DNA of 64,000 bases from Pocillopora verrucosa. Taxonomy: Eukaryota > Cnidaria > Anthozoa > Scleractinia > Pocilloporidae. Position numbers and translations under genes: made by a program. The number at the start of each line of letters is the position of its first letter. Positions within the stretch are counted from its first letter, which is position 1. The notes beneath the pieces are model-generated. The model worked only from the letters and a program-made list of their open reading frames with translations. It made no database searches and had not been told where the DNA came from. Shown here piece by piece: positions 1 through 10,715 of this stretch. The stretch covers positions 15,787,874 through 15,851,873 of the forward strand of contig NC_089320.1 in NCBI RefSeq assembly GCF_036669915.1. Reading direction: 5' to 3'.

Positions 1-109
1 TGATTTTGACAGTTTTGTCAGGTAAAAGCTCGCGCCAAAGTAATTGGGTTAGGTTATCGAGATATTTCATCCACAATGTTAAGTACATGAGAAGGTGAAG
101 TCATCATAC

Positions 110-3100
110 CTGCCCTGGTGCTGCTGAAAACTTCTGTTTTTTCATTTTCACCTCCACCACTCCATCCCTGTGTTGTACCACCTGACAGTCGTAAGAGAAA
201 CAAGAGAAGAGAGGTTAGTTCTGCAATCCAGAACTTAGCAAATAATGATCGAAAATCTGTGTTTAAACCACACTTGTCCACCGTTATTTTCTTATCAGAA
301 GGAGAAAACAGCATGGAGTAATTCAAGGGCATCTGAAAGTTTGAAAGTAGAAGCAAAATTCTTTACATCAATAAGTTCCACTTTCTGAAAGCTTCTGAAA
401 ACTCTTGTAAGTCGCTCCGTTACGTAAATGAGAAGAGGAAAAACACACCATTTCCAGGCCTAGAAATTGAAAACAAAGAAATATACAGGTGAAGACAAGG
501 AATGCATAGTTGTACTATAACTAAGAAATATCATAAATAAGTTTTTCTACATAACTTTCTTCTAAGAATGGCTTATAAACTTCAACGCTCTGCAAGGAAG
601 TTCATCCATGATATCCAAAGGGGCGCCCATAATAACGTCTTTCGTTCGCTACCAGCTAACGAAACAATTGAAAATGTCTTCACCTACTTCTCGATAAATT
701 TGAAGTTAAGAAGGTTTAATGGAATGCTCGTTCTAGTAAATTTGTACCTCGCATACGGACAGCGACAAATTCTTTCTTAACATATTTTTAAAGCCATCCT
801 TAATCGCTTCTTTCGCTCGATTCCACACAACTAAACATTTGTATATATAGGCTGCGCACAACTTTATGCTAGACGAAGAACTGGAACTCAAATAACTTCA
901 AATCTTGTCTCGGAAATATTGTACATCGTCCGCCAGAACGTTCCTTTGAAGAAAATACTGTATTTCGAGTTAGTGTTCACTATTCATGTCTGTCTGCTGT
1001 CTGGGATTTGCCTCTCGTTGGATGTTCATTCACAATCAGTCGTGAGGCGATACACAAGTCACGTGATTATTTCACCGTTGGGGCTGTCGGAAGTAGCTTT
1101 GACATCCGGTCGTTTTGATAGGAAGAAATTTTGGGTGTAGCAGTAAATTTGAGAAAGTTGCAAAACCAATATCGAAACGAGGAGAATCCAATACAACAGA
1201 TATTCTGTTCGCACTTGTTGGATATGAAGATTTCTTATAACCAACTCGTTATGCCTCATCGACACAATCTACCTCCGGCTCATCTGCTTGAAAGACTGGC
1301 TCCTCTGAGCACCATACCACGTGACTGGTATTTGAAATCTTGGTCTTATTTTCAGCCATTTTACATCCGGGGGAGTGAGTATCCACGTTCACTTGGTGTT
1401 TTATCACTCCTCTAGATAAGGAAAAAAATCAAAGACGGAGATTCACTCCTCAGAAACCATGTATATGCACAGTTTTTTTTGTTCGAAACCGAAAATAATA
1501 TTTTAAAATTTACTTCTTATTGCCATTTTAGATTGTAAAGAGTTCGCTTCACTGCGGTGAAGAAAAGAATTTAAGAGATCCTCCCAGCTAAGAACACTAC
1601 TGAACTAGTAGTTGAAAATAGGACCTGAAGTGCAAATATATTAATTTCATATATCTAAAATCATCATTCATCACTTGGATGGTTTACTTGGACCCAACAT
1701 ATTGACCAGCTCCCAGTTGGCTTGTTAGCTCAGTTGGTACAGCGCTGCACCGGTATCGCAAGGGTCATGGGTTTAAATTCCGTACGGGCCTAAATTTTTT
1801 TCAGGTCCTATTTTCAACTACTAGTTTAGTAGTGTTCTTAGCTGCGAGGATCTCTTAAATTCGTTTATTCACTGCAGTGCAAATATATGAATTTCATATA
1901 TCTAAAATCATCATAAAAATCATAATCTGAGTTAAGAATTATGTTACTTTCGTAGCTCCCAATTGTTCAGAGAGATCGCCAAGGGATGGAAAAAAGCAGA
2001 GGAAATCACGAGTAAGCGACAAGGTAACTATGCATTTAAAGTGACGAAATCAGTAGTTGTCTTCTTGTCACATTTGAAGACAAGTCCCTTTTTAGAGTCA
2101 TAAATCGCGGTCAGTGGGATTTGAAGCGCACTTAGCCGTTTAGTCTATCGAGTATAATCCCGTGTGGAAATAACCCAGCAGGAAAAACAGTTCAAATTGA
2201 AAAGCTGTTCCATTTTGTTTACTAAGAACGATTTCCAATTGAATGTCGAAAGAACTCCTGGATTGCTTTGGTTTTGCTTTACTTTGCTCTGTGATTGGTT
2301 CAGAAAACTTGCACCACTCTCTAAACCAATCAGATGCAAACTAAAACTAATCACGACTTGATCACCCACGTTTTCCCGCGCTTTGGGCAATTTAGATGTT
2401 TTTACTTCGAGAGCTCATAGGCTTTCAAAGATATTTTCCTTTCTCCTGTTTGCCTGTTGTAGCTACTTTGTATGTTTTTATTTTACGAAACTCAATTGTA
2501 AAGCGCTCTATATCTGGAAATTGCATCATCGACTCACCCGAGACCGTGGACCAGTAGAAGTAAAAAGAACACAATGAAGAGATGATGAGTATACCAAAAG
2601 ATCTCATATGAGGCGCGCCTGGAGATCAACAACAAACAAGAGATTGAAGCTGAGTGATGCTGAGATTGTCATAAGCTCTAAAAGTAAACACTACAAAGGG
2701 CCAAAGTAAAAAAATATTATTACTAAAATTGGTAAAACCCACCTCACAGCAACCATAGACGTTACGATCTAAAAAAGAATTCGAAGAAATATTCTTAAAA
2801 CGCGTTGATAAGCGAGCAGGGGGGCTGATAAATTAATAAATCAGTTACTCATTGGGGATTCCGGACGGGGAGCTTTTGCACCAAATTTAAATGAATATGA
2901 GATTTAATGACTACAAGACATAACATATCATGGAGAACATCGGATTTATGGCTGCAAACCACGTCATCAAATCGCTTAGCTTCGTAACGTAGATATTTAG
3001 ATATTATTGGAGGAAGGAACTTACTGAAAACTCTTTCGGAGCCATACCCGCCCAGCTTTTAGAATATATTAATTCCATATGCAGTATACACTTCTTTAAC

Positions 3101-6100
3101 CTAAAACTCCAATAAGCGAAACAGATAGCTATAGTAATACAGGCTATGACGTAAAGAGGAAGTTCGTGATATATGATGCATAGACATCATAAATTATCCG
3201 ATAACAACATTGGACGTACCATAATGAGTAAGACGAGAGTCATCAATATTCCAGTTGTTCCACTGACTAAAAAAAGGAATATTGGCTAAGATCGTTAATC
3301 AAGAGGTACGTTGGATCAAAATTTTAAAAGGGCAAACGTGAAAAAATACCGTGTTTCTTACCTGAGGTAAGGTACATTTTCAGTGGATCCTAAATATTGA
3401 TAGGCAAAATAATAAAATGGTAAATCTGAGTCACACAAAAAAAACTGTCTGTTAAGTTGCCACGAAGTGGCGGTAAGGAAAATTTAATCGTAAAACCAAA
3501 GTTAAAATGTCAATTGTGGTTCAGTGTTTACCTGATTTGGATAGGAGGCAAAGTTTAAATCCTTGAATTCATCACTGTAGTTTGCAGAAAATCTCTTGGC
3601 ATTTAAAATGTGGGCTCCGACATGAATTCCTGGGGAGAGAGAAAGTAAAAAAAAAACCAGGAGACAAAAAAAATGCCAATCATGCAATTGTTTTTTACTT
3701 GTATTTCGGAAATTTGACGAGAGGTGATGTAGACAAGGGAAAAGGGTTATAATCTTATCTGAGTGACCTACCAGCTGACAAGATGATCACAGCTGCACAT
3801 GCCTTGTGAAACCAGATGCCTCTGTCTAATAGGCGTCCAAACGAACGGGTTATACTCTTAAGTGCAAATAAAAAACATACATTGGAAAGCTGGCTTCTTA
3901 TTCATGGTAACCCTTAACAGTTCTCGTAACTGTTGTTTTGATGACTCAGCATTACTATTCTATGTAAGTTGTGAAATATGTGTAATCTTAGTTAATTGTC
4001 TAACATTTTGATCACAGTCATAACTCAAGAACTCTGTGAGAGTCAAACATATTGGGAAATTCTTAATTCTCAATTTGCCATCTATTTATTCCTGCTCGTA
4101 AAGGGATGTGGTTGTAAGGGTTTCAACCAATATAGTTGATAGCCATATCTGGAGCGTTTATAAAAATCATGGAGTATTACTCGGAACTCGACATTTGATA
4201 AAGAAAATATCCCCTAGAGTAAATACCAATTGTTTATTCAGGGCAATTCTCTCATGATGTTTGGAAGACAAGTGAAATACCGCAATCAGTGAGCGCGCGC
4301 TAAGATATTTTTAAATTGGTTAGTTAGCGAGCACGTGGCGCATATGAGTCACATTTCGGGAAGTTTATTAGTAAGCAAGTAAGTTTTACAGCGCAACCAT
4401 TTTGGTAGTGTTATTATGGCGGATTGTTTTAAGAATAGTTTTTTTTTCGCAATCGCTTATGATCACTTGATTCTATAGACGGAGTACAGTACAGTCCTTT
4501 GAAAATGCGATAAAAATTCTCAACAAAGAAAAGCTGACCTTGTAGCCTCACCTTATTGAAATTCCTGATCAAGGACAACATATTGCGACACATTGGAAGG
4601 AGTATCAGGGAACAGCCGACGTAGAGAACCGAGGCTGTACCACGTGACCAACACAAACTGTCCTAACAATTCGATAAAAAAAAGGTAAGAAAAGTTTCCT
4701 TAAAATATGACAGTCGAGATCTTATCAATGTAACCAGTCACTTTCAATTCAATTTCGAAAGTCATTCGAGATTGCATTGGGTTTGCTTTACTTCGCTCTG
4801 TGATTGGTCTAGAAAACTCGCGCCACTCTCTAAACCAATCAGATGCAAAAAAAAAAACCAATCATGACTCGGTTGGCTCTTAAAAGTATTTTCTTTTCTT
4901 CTGATTGACCGTTATTTATTTATTTATTTTATTATATTATTATAATAAAATAATTATCATTAATTTATTATTTTGATTTTGTTTTTCGACGCTCCATCGA
5001 ATAGCGCTCTATAAATTACCCAGCGAACAGGTGGTGAGAATAAACACCCAGTCCTATTAATGACAAGGATTTATCTTGATATAACACTGATAGACAGGGA
5101 AATGATTGACAAATAGGAAAGAGAATTATCATTCAGATCTTGAGAGTTACTTCACTTACCCCTAACATAGCATACAGGTAATAATATTGAATACCATCTC
5201 TGTATTTGTAGAAAGTGCGCAGAAAAACAAGGACAGCAATCGTTGTTATGGCAACCTACAAAACAAAAATTATAATAACACATACAAATATTTAGTTGGT
5301 TATTTAGGTGTCAGCATAAAATGCAAGATTTAACTTCTTCGTTACATTTCTTAAAACATCAGCAAGCAAACTGCAACTTGGCTTGGATCAAAAGGAATTC
5401 ATTTCTACAGAGCGGAATTAAACAGCCTTAGTAATTCTTTTTAAAATATCAAATGGTAAGGTATCAGCTTCACCATTTTGTCGACGTTTTGTCTCAACAG
5501 TTGCGCCATCCTCTCAAGATTTTTTTTACCAATCAATGCAAAACTGAAGAAAAAGGCGACTTTATCATTCGCGTTTTCCCGCGCTTTTAGCAGTTTGCTC
5601 GTTTCGCTTTGAGTTCTCATTGGCTAATGATAATATAAACCTTTGTTCCTATTGGTCGCTGGGATTATTTTAGTTTTGATTTTTCGACACTCAATGTGAA
5701 AAGTGCTGTAAGTAAAATGTATTTACGATCGTGAATATATGCACGCAGTCTTTTCGTAGTCGACGTTCCGCGATCGCAAAGTTTTTGTAATTACACAGCA
5801 TTTAGGGTTTGTCTCAGAGACCTCTCCCGATTCATCGGAAGATCTTTGATCAGGTAAAATAAAACGAAAAATTGTCTGTTATTTGTTTTTGTCACAACAT
5901 TTTTAAAAGCAGCAAGCTGGCTGACGCATGACGAAGCCAGATGACCAGATGACTTGTTCGAAGGTTGGATAGCATTGTCAGCTGGAGAAAACTCTATCCG
6001 GTGGATAACGCTACACGTTTTGCTATTACTTATCCGCCGGATAAGGATTTATCCGTTGGAAAGCGTTATCCGCCCTTTATACAACTGGACCCTGTCCTTC

Positions 6101-7357
6101 ACTATCTAGCGGATTGTTTGTGGTGTCAATATTTCCCGGTCGCAGGGCAACTCCACACGCTTCAATAGCGTTACTTTGGCATCTGACAAAAGCACAAAAG
6201 TAAGATCTGTTTTTCTCAGAATCGCTTTCTACTTTTGTCGGGATCTTCGAAAACGTCTCGATGAAATTCGATTTGTACTACTTAGAAACTCGTAAAACCG
6301 TGACACTTTGATTTGATTTTGACAGGACTCGGTTGTCTACTGTCAAACCACAGTAAAGTTCAGGACAAAGAGCAAACCTCAAAACCACAGATTAATTTCT
6401 GTAGCTGTTTGCGATTAAGTTTTCTCACGCCCAAGTGGCTTTCCGCTAAGGGCTCAATAAATTTTAAAAATTTTCTGGTGTTCGCGGTTTTTTTTGAGTT
6501 TCATAGTACTTAGTTAATACTCGCTGAAATTAGACTGATTCGTTTCTTATGGTATGGAGTAGATAAATTACATAAAGAGTTTTAGTCGGCTCCTTCTGGT
6601 TGTTTCATCTGGGGAAAACCCCTTAGAAAAACGTCTTGATCAGATTTCCAAACTTATCTACGTTACCGGTTGAACCACCATATGGACTCAGAGAAACATT
6701 TCGGAGACATCCACACTCCCCCTTTTAGAAAAATGGACTTGACCCTAAACCATTTGTGAATAAAGACGAAAAATGTTCAATTCAAAGATTGTTTGAGCAG
6801 ATCCTTCCGTGGCGTTCAATAAAAAACCGCATTCTTTTCATTACAATAGCGTTGCAGTGTTACTAAGACCGCCTTACCGGAAGCGCTTTTTACATTGGCA
6901 CAATATTCAACAATGGCGAATGATTACCGCGATTATCAAGCGATTCAAAGAAAATTTCTCAGTCAAAACAACGGAAACTCCGATATTAGAAAGTTTCTTA
7001 TTATTCACTTGAATCTCGTAATTAAATATGATAAAGTTTTAATTCAATTTCCATCATCTTTCCTCAAGGTTTTAAAGTAATTGGCCGATCAACCTTGCTG
7101 GAGACAGAATCATTTTCACCTCAACATGGCCGAGAAAATCAGACTTATTCAACTGTTCCACGAAATGTTACACGATTGCTACCATGCGATGATGACTTTT
7201 ACCAAGCGTTTGATCAATAGACGATTTATACTGCAATCGGTTTCTATCGCGCGTCGTTCAATATTATAACGGAAAACGTACTTACCGGTGCTAGAACATT
7301 CTCAATTATTCTGGTAACCCAATGAAAGACTAGTCTGATCGTCATCTTCTTTACCAT
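110..7357 (-). CDS. NOX4: NOX4-type NADPH oxidase, N-terminal half (12 exons; continues off the left edge)
   Basis: Exons, in transcript order, all GT-AG and phase-consistent: 7357-7286, 5255-5160, 4662-4552, 3856-3772, 3629-3532, 3389-3362, 3266-3220, 2768-2743, 2618-2538, 1411-1273, 459-367, 181-110 (948 nt, 316 codons). Family role: membrane flavocytochrome moving electrons from NADPH through FAD and two hemes to O2. Visible: the [11 protein letters not shown] transmembrane block (exon 3), heme-ligand His pairs at residues 110/124 (FHK...GIH) and 199/212 (YTHHLF...VHG), a NOX4-like long E-loop with DTHSPGC and [10 protein letters not shown] and two Asn sequons, and the start of the FAD-domain barrel ending at APGQ. 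Human NOX4 resembles it more than NOX2 in exons 3, 5 and 10. The first ATG (7357) lies in frame with a second at 7345. FAD-motif HPFT and NADPH sites lie outside the window. Exon 1 rests on length match and splice fit only, so it is the least certain exon. Confidence 0.9.
1547..1895 (+). repeat. tRNA-derived repeat copy with an inverted tail fragment
   Basis: A diverged copy of the unit that forms the 23.9-24.6 kb array lies in a NOX4 intron. It has the CCAGCTCCCAGTT head, a tRNA-like body, and the tail containing the AACTACTAGTTTAGTAGTG hairpin. At its left end (about 1547-1627) the tail sequence also occurs in reverse complement, so the element is bounded by inverted tails. This looks like a head-to-head dimer that lost one tRNA body. 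Confidence 0.75.
1719..1791 (+). tRNA. degenerate tRNA-like sequence (GGT anticodon position)
   Basis: The 72-nt body folds only partly. The acceptor stem pairs with two G-U wobbles, but the D stem is broken (CAGC instead of GAGC), the T loop reads TTTAAAT instead of TTCAAAT, and a T-stem pair is lost. It is the tRNA part of a dispersed repeat and probably not a working tRNA. Confidence 0.45.
2215..2520 (+). repeat. dispersed repeat, GTGATTGGT family, copy 1
   Basis: Shares ordered blocks with 4745-5015 and 5500-5712: GCTTTACTTTGCTCTGTGA, the CACTCTCTAAACCAATCAG block, TTTTCCCGCGCTTT, and a closing CTCAAT...AAAGCGCTCTA block. It lies in the NOX4 intron between exons 9 and 10. No coding capacity is seen, so it is probably a short non-autonomous element. 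Confidence 0.7.
4745..5015 (+). repeat. dispersed repeat, GTGATTGGT family, copy 2
   Basis: Second copy in the NOX4 intron between exons 2 and 3. It keeps the TTTGCTTTACTTCGCTCTG and CGCCACTCTCTAAACCAATC blocks and ends near GAATAGCGCTCTATAAAT. A TTATT-rich low-complexity stretch (about 4915-4975) interrupts it. Confidence 0.7.
5500..5712 (+). repeat. dispersed repeat, GTGATTGGT family, copy 3
   Basis: Third copy in NOX4 intron 1, diverged at its left end. The CGCGTTTTCCCGCGCTTTT, CTCATTGGCT and TTTTTCGACACTCAATGTG blocks match copies 1 and 2 in order. Confidence 0.6.
5978..6095 (+). repeat. short palindrome-rich repeat (TTATCCG motifs)
   Basis: Several copies of TATCCG(G/C)(T/C)GGATAA occur in both orientations within about 115 bp, for example TATCCGGTGGATAACGC and TTATCCGCCGGATAA. 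This resembles a small foldback (MITE-like) element in NOX4 intron 1. No coding sequence is seen. Confidence 0.5.
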
Positions 7358-8635
7358 GTGCTTGAATTTCTCTTTCTTTCTTTCCTTCTTTCGATTTACA
7401 ACGCCATACGACTTTTACCAAGCGCTGGTACTGGCCCTGTCAGGCTTATATCAGATTTTCCTGTTGAGGTAAAACTAAGAAGGATATCATCTTTTCCCTG
7501 ATCACTCTGGTGTTTGATCGTGTTTCGGACGCATGAACCGGTAACAGTGAACTCAACTGAACTCACAAGGATTTAATCGCAAAGACTGTTTTGAATTGTG
7601 ACAATAGTCACTCAACAAAACTTCTTTGTCTTTTGATGAGAACACAAAAACAAACCGGTTTCCGGTTGGACGACTCGTTGAATATCATCACCGCTGAAGA
7701 ACAGCCAACAAAAGCAATACGAACACAAGAAACCCACCCTAACAAGACTAAGTTTCCCTTATATTCTTCTTAAACAAACCGCTTTATCTCTGTCTGTAAG
7801 AGACGAGCTCCTAAAATCTTCCCCTCAAACACGCTTTGTATCTACAGAAGCGGAAAAGGAGAGGAATAGACGCCCACTACTTCTAAAATGGTGAATCTTA
7901 TCCATTTCCGGGACGTTAAAAAAACTATTACGACGAAGGGGGTGTCGTTGTGTTCCCAAAACAGCACGAACCTTATTACTTGGCATATATTTTAGCCTCC
8001 CACGTTGACGAACTGATTCTTATTTTCCACCTAAAATGCAGTTTTTCCACCTATTGAAACCATACAATAGGGCGTTAGAGTCGGAGACAAATTCAAGGAA
8101 ATGCCACTCAAGCGGAGGGTTGAATGATCAAGATAAACGTGATTGAAAATACATTAAGCCGATCGAAAAAAAAACTCGAGAAGTTGCATAAACATTTAAC
8201 TCAGTTTACACGACTCCCTTTCGAGAATCCTTCGACATTTTGTAGGAAGGTAAAGCAAATCATTCGTTCTTCACATCTGAATTCAACCGTTCTTTACAGG
8301 ATTCTCAGGAAATTAAAGGCCACCCGCACAGTTATAATTAATAGGGTATAATTAATAGATCGTAAGTGTTGTGTCGTCTAGACTCAGTCAAGTTACTTCT
8401 TTCATTGCTATTGCTCAACTGAATTTTATTAAAGAATCAACACGCTTTATTCACAATACAGTCTGACTAGGAATCAGTAATACTACTTTTACATAGGAAT
8501 GTACTTTTACAATCATGTACCGATCGTGTCTTACAGGATATAGCGTGACTATAGTAACGCTTAGGTAACGCAATACACTACAGTAAGATTAGTAGTAGGC
8601 CTCCATCGGTCAGGGTCGACCATGGGTATAGCATC
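7358..8635. other. gene-free stretch upstream of NOX4
   Basis: No exon, RNA gene or known repeat was recognised. It should contain the 5' UTR and promoter of the minus-strand NOX4 gene, but no clear core promoter element stands out. The short ORFs here have no family resemblance. Confidence 0.5.
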
Positions 8636-9505
8636 CTAATTGTGTGTTTGGCTGGAGCATCTGCGGCTATGACTGTGAAGGCCAATGCGTGAATGGCAGT
8701 CCCTGCCGCAAGTGCTGCACGTGTATGCTGTTTGTTGGACGTTGCTGATACGAAGTTTTCTGCGGGTCCGCCTCCTTGTGGCAGCTTGTGTCAGCTTCTC
8801 TTCTCCTGTTTTGAGGTGCCTTGTAACGGCTCCTCTCCATTGTGACCGATCAGCTGCGAGATTTTCCCAGGTCTCTGTGTCAATTCCTACAGCCTTCATG
8901 TCACGCTTCAAAGCATCTCGGTATCGCAGCTGTGGGCGTCCTCTGCGTCTACTTCCAGTGGCTAGCTCACCATACAGTAAGTCTTTGGGGATGCGGCCGT
9001 CTGGCATGCGATGAACGTGGCCCAGCCAGCGGAGTCTACGTTGCCTGAGTAAGGTTGACATGCTTGGCAGGCCCGCACGAGACAAGACCTCTGTGTTTGG
9101 GACTTTGTCTTGCCACGAAATTCCCAGGATGCGGCGGAGGCTTCTCATGTGGAAGGTGTTCAGGCGTTTTTCTTGTCTGGCGTACATCGTCCATGTCTCG
9201 CTGCCGTATAGCAGTGTACTGATGACACAAGCGCTGTATACTGCCATCTTGGTCTTCTCTGTGAGCTTGGGGTTGGACCACACACGTGTAGTGAGGCGTG
9301 CAAGTGTGGCAGCCGCCTTTCCAATTCTCTGGTCGAGCTCGAAGTCTAAGGAGAGATTGTCAGTGACAGTGGAGCCTAGATACGTAAAATGATGGACCAC
9401 TTCGAGCTCGTAATCGTCGATGGTAACGGATGGTGGTGTTTCTGTTCCTTGTTCCAGGACTTTAGTAAGATTAAGGCGTGGTAAAAAGGGTGAGTTGTAA
9501 TGCAA
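8636..9505 (-). mobile_element. 5'-truncated non-LTR retrotransposon ORF2, C-terminal part
   Basis: An uninterrupted 289-codon frame matches the region after the reverse transcriptase in cnidarian and echinoderm LINE ORF2 proteins. It reads FTYLGSTVTDNLSLD, then LLYGSETWTMYARQEKRLN, RRLRWLGHVHRMPDGRIPK and RGRPQLRYRDALKRD, and ends with a Cys/His finger (CSTCGRDCHSRIGLHSH). The endonuclease and reverse transcriptase are missing, so the copy is 5'-truncated and cannot move by itself. The open frame suggests a fairly recent insertion. The annotated first Met is internal to the original protein. The exact clade was not determined. Confidence 0.88.
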
Positions 9506-10548
9506 GTGAGAACAAAAGCCTCCCTGGGTAGTTCCGGGGAAGGAGGCATGTTTATAACATATACTTCTTTCCTCTTCTTTTCCTGACCTTTTTCTTAGTG
9601 TTGATAGCTACATTACTTTAAGTACAGAAATAATGTTTGTGTGATATAATGGATGCATGTAGTTTTCGTGATTACGCGTTGTCACGATTAAGTAGAGATT
9701 TGTGTTCATTAATGAAAATTAACAAAATCACCCCTCAAAGGGAATTCAACAGGACTTCTAAATTTTTTTAGCATTCTCCGTTGGAAGTTTGATTGAACAA
9801 CATTTGAAGGTTCCTCGAGACTTAATTTTGTTCGCAGGAATATGCAATTCTTCTTGCACCATGTGGAAATTTTAGCCCAAGGACTAATGCGAAAGTAGTT
9901 GGTATTGATGGTCTTCTCTGTAGGTCATCGCCTTACTCCTCCAACCGAGGAAACACCCTTTTATCGCATGCGGAAGAATGGCCCAAAGCAAAGGCCACTG
10001 TGTTATGCTTAAACTGCGCCGGTATGAATTCTGTTGAAAATATTGTGCTCACTATTGCCAATGATCGTTCTTGGTAGTTTTACACACCCTTAAGGAAGGG
10101 CTCTTCGTGCGCTAAACGTCCTTTCAAACCCCCTAAATCCCCTTCGACTTTGCATCGGCTCATCAGCTAGCAAGTGTTACAGCTAGCTAGAGGGTAAAGC
10201 TAGGTGACTTTGTTCTGCATTTCTCGTGGATTACCATGTCCTTTCGTACGGCTTTCTTGATGTTTTAAGTACATTACGTTTTTGAAGTTTGATTCAAAAT
10301 TGTGCGAAGGTCGTTCGATCATGTTCTCCTTGCTTTTTTATCCTTAGAATACACAGAGTAAATAAAGTAACACTTTCCAACATTCCCTTGACTTCCCACG
10401 ATCCATACTAAAATAATGATTTTTCTATGCTGGAAATAATATAGTGGAACTCTACGACTTTCTAGATTTTCCATGAAGAAGATTTAGCTGTCCGAATCTC
10501 CATATATAGTACTCGACAGAAAACAGGTGATGCAAAAAAGAAGACATA
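9506..10548. other. no gene recognised
   Basis: AT-rich sequence between the LINE fragment and the WTAP 3' UTR. No exon or RNA gene is seen. Confidence 0.5.
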
Positions 10549-10554
10549 TTTATT
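10549..10554 (-). terminator. poly(A) signal candidate for WTAP
   Basis: The complement reads AATAAA, 162 nt past the WTAP stop codon, on the minus strand. Confidence 0.5.
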
Positions 10555-10715
10555 AATAATTTACGACATCAAAACGTCCTATAAGAAAGACCTGCTTCTC
10601 ATGCGCTTTATGCACATCAGAAGATGAACGATGACTGTCTACTAATGTTGGGGTGGGGTAGGGGTGGGCTAAAACTTAGACTAATGGAGGGTAATACGGG
10701 ATAGGAAAGCGCAAT

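Noticed and set aside
568..780. 70-codon plus-strand frame
   Set aside because: Lies in a NOX4 intron on the other strand, with no family resemblance and no supporting splice sites.
2605..2690. Alternative NOX4 exon after TTTTAG near 2690 (reading [15 protein letters not shown])
   Set aside because: It hits a stop quickly and lacks the conserved [10 protein letters not shown] motif; the acceptor at 2620-2619 gives that motif with the correct phase.
8685..9392. Plus-strand frames of about 110 codons over the LINE
   Set aside because: Antisense shadows of the intact minus-strand ORF2 fragment.
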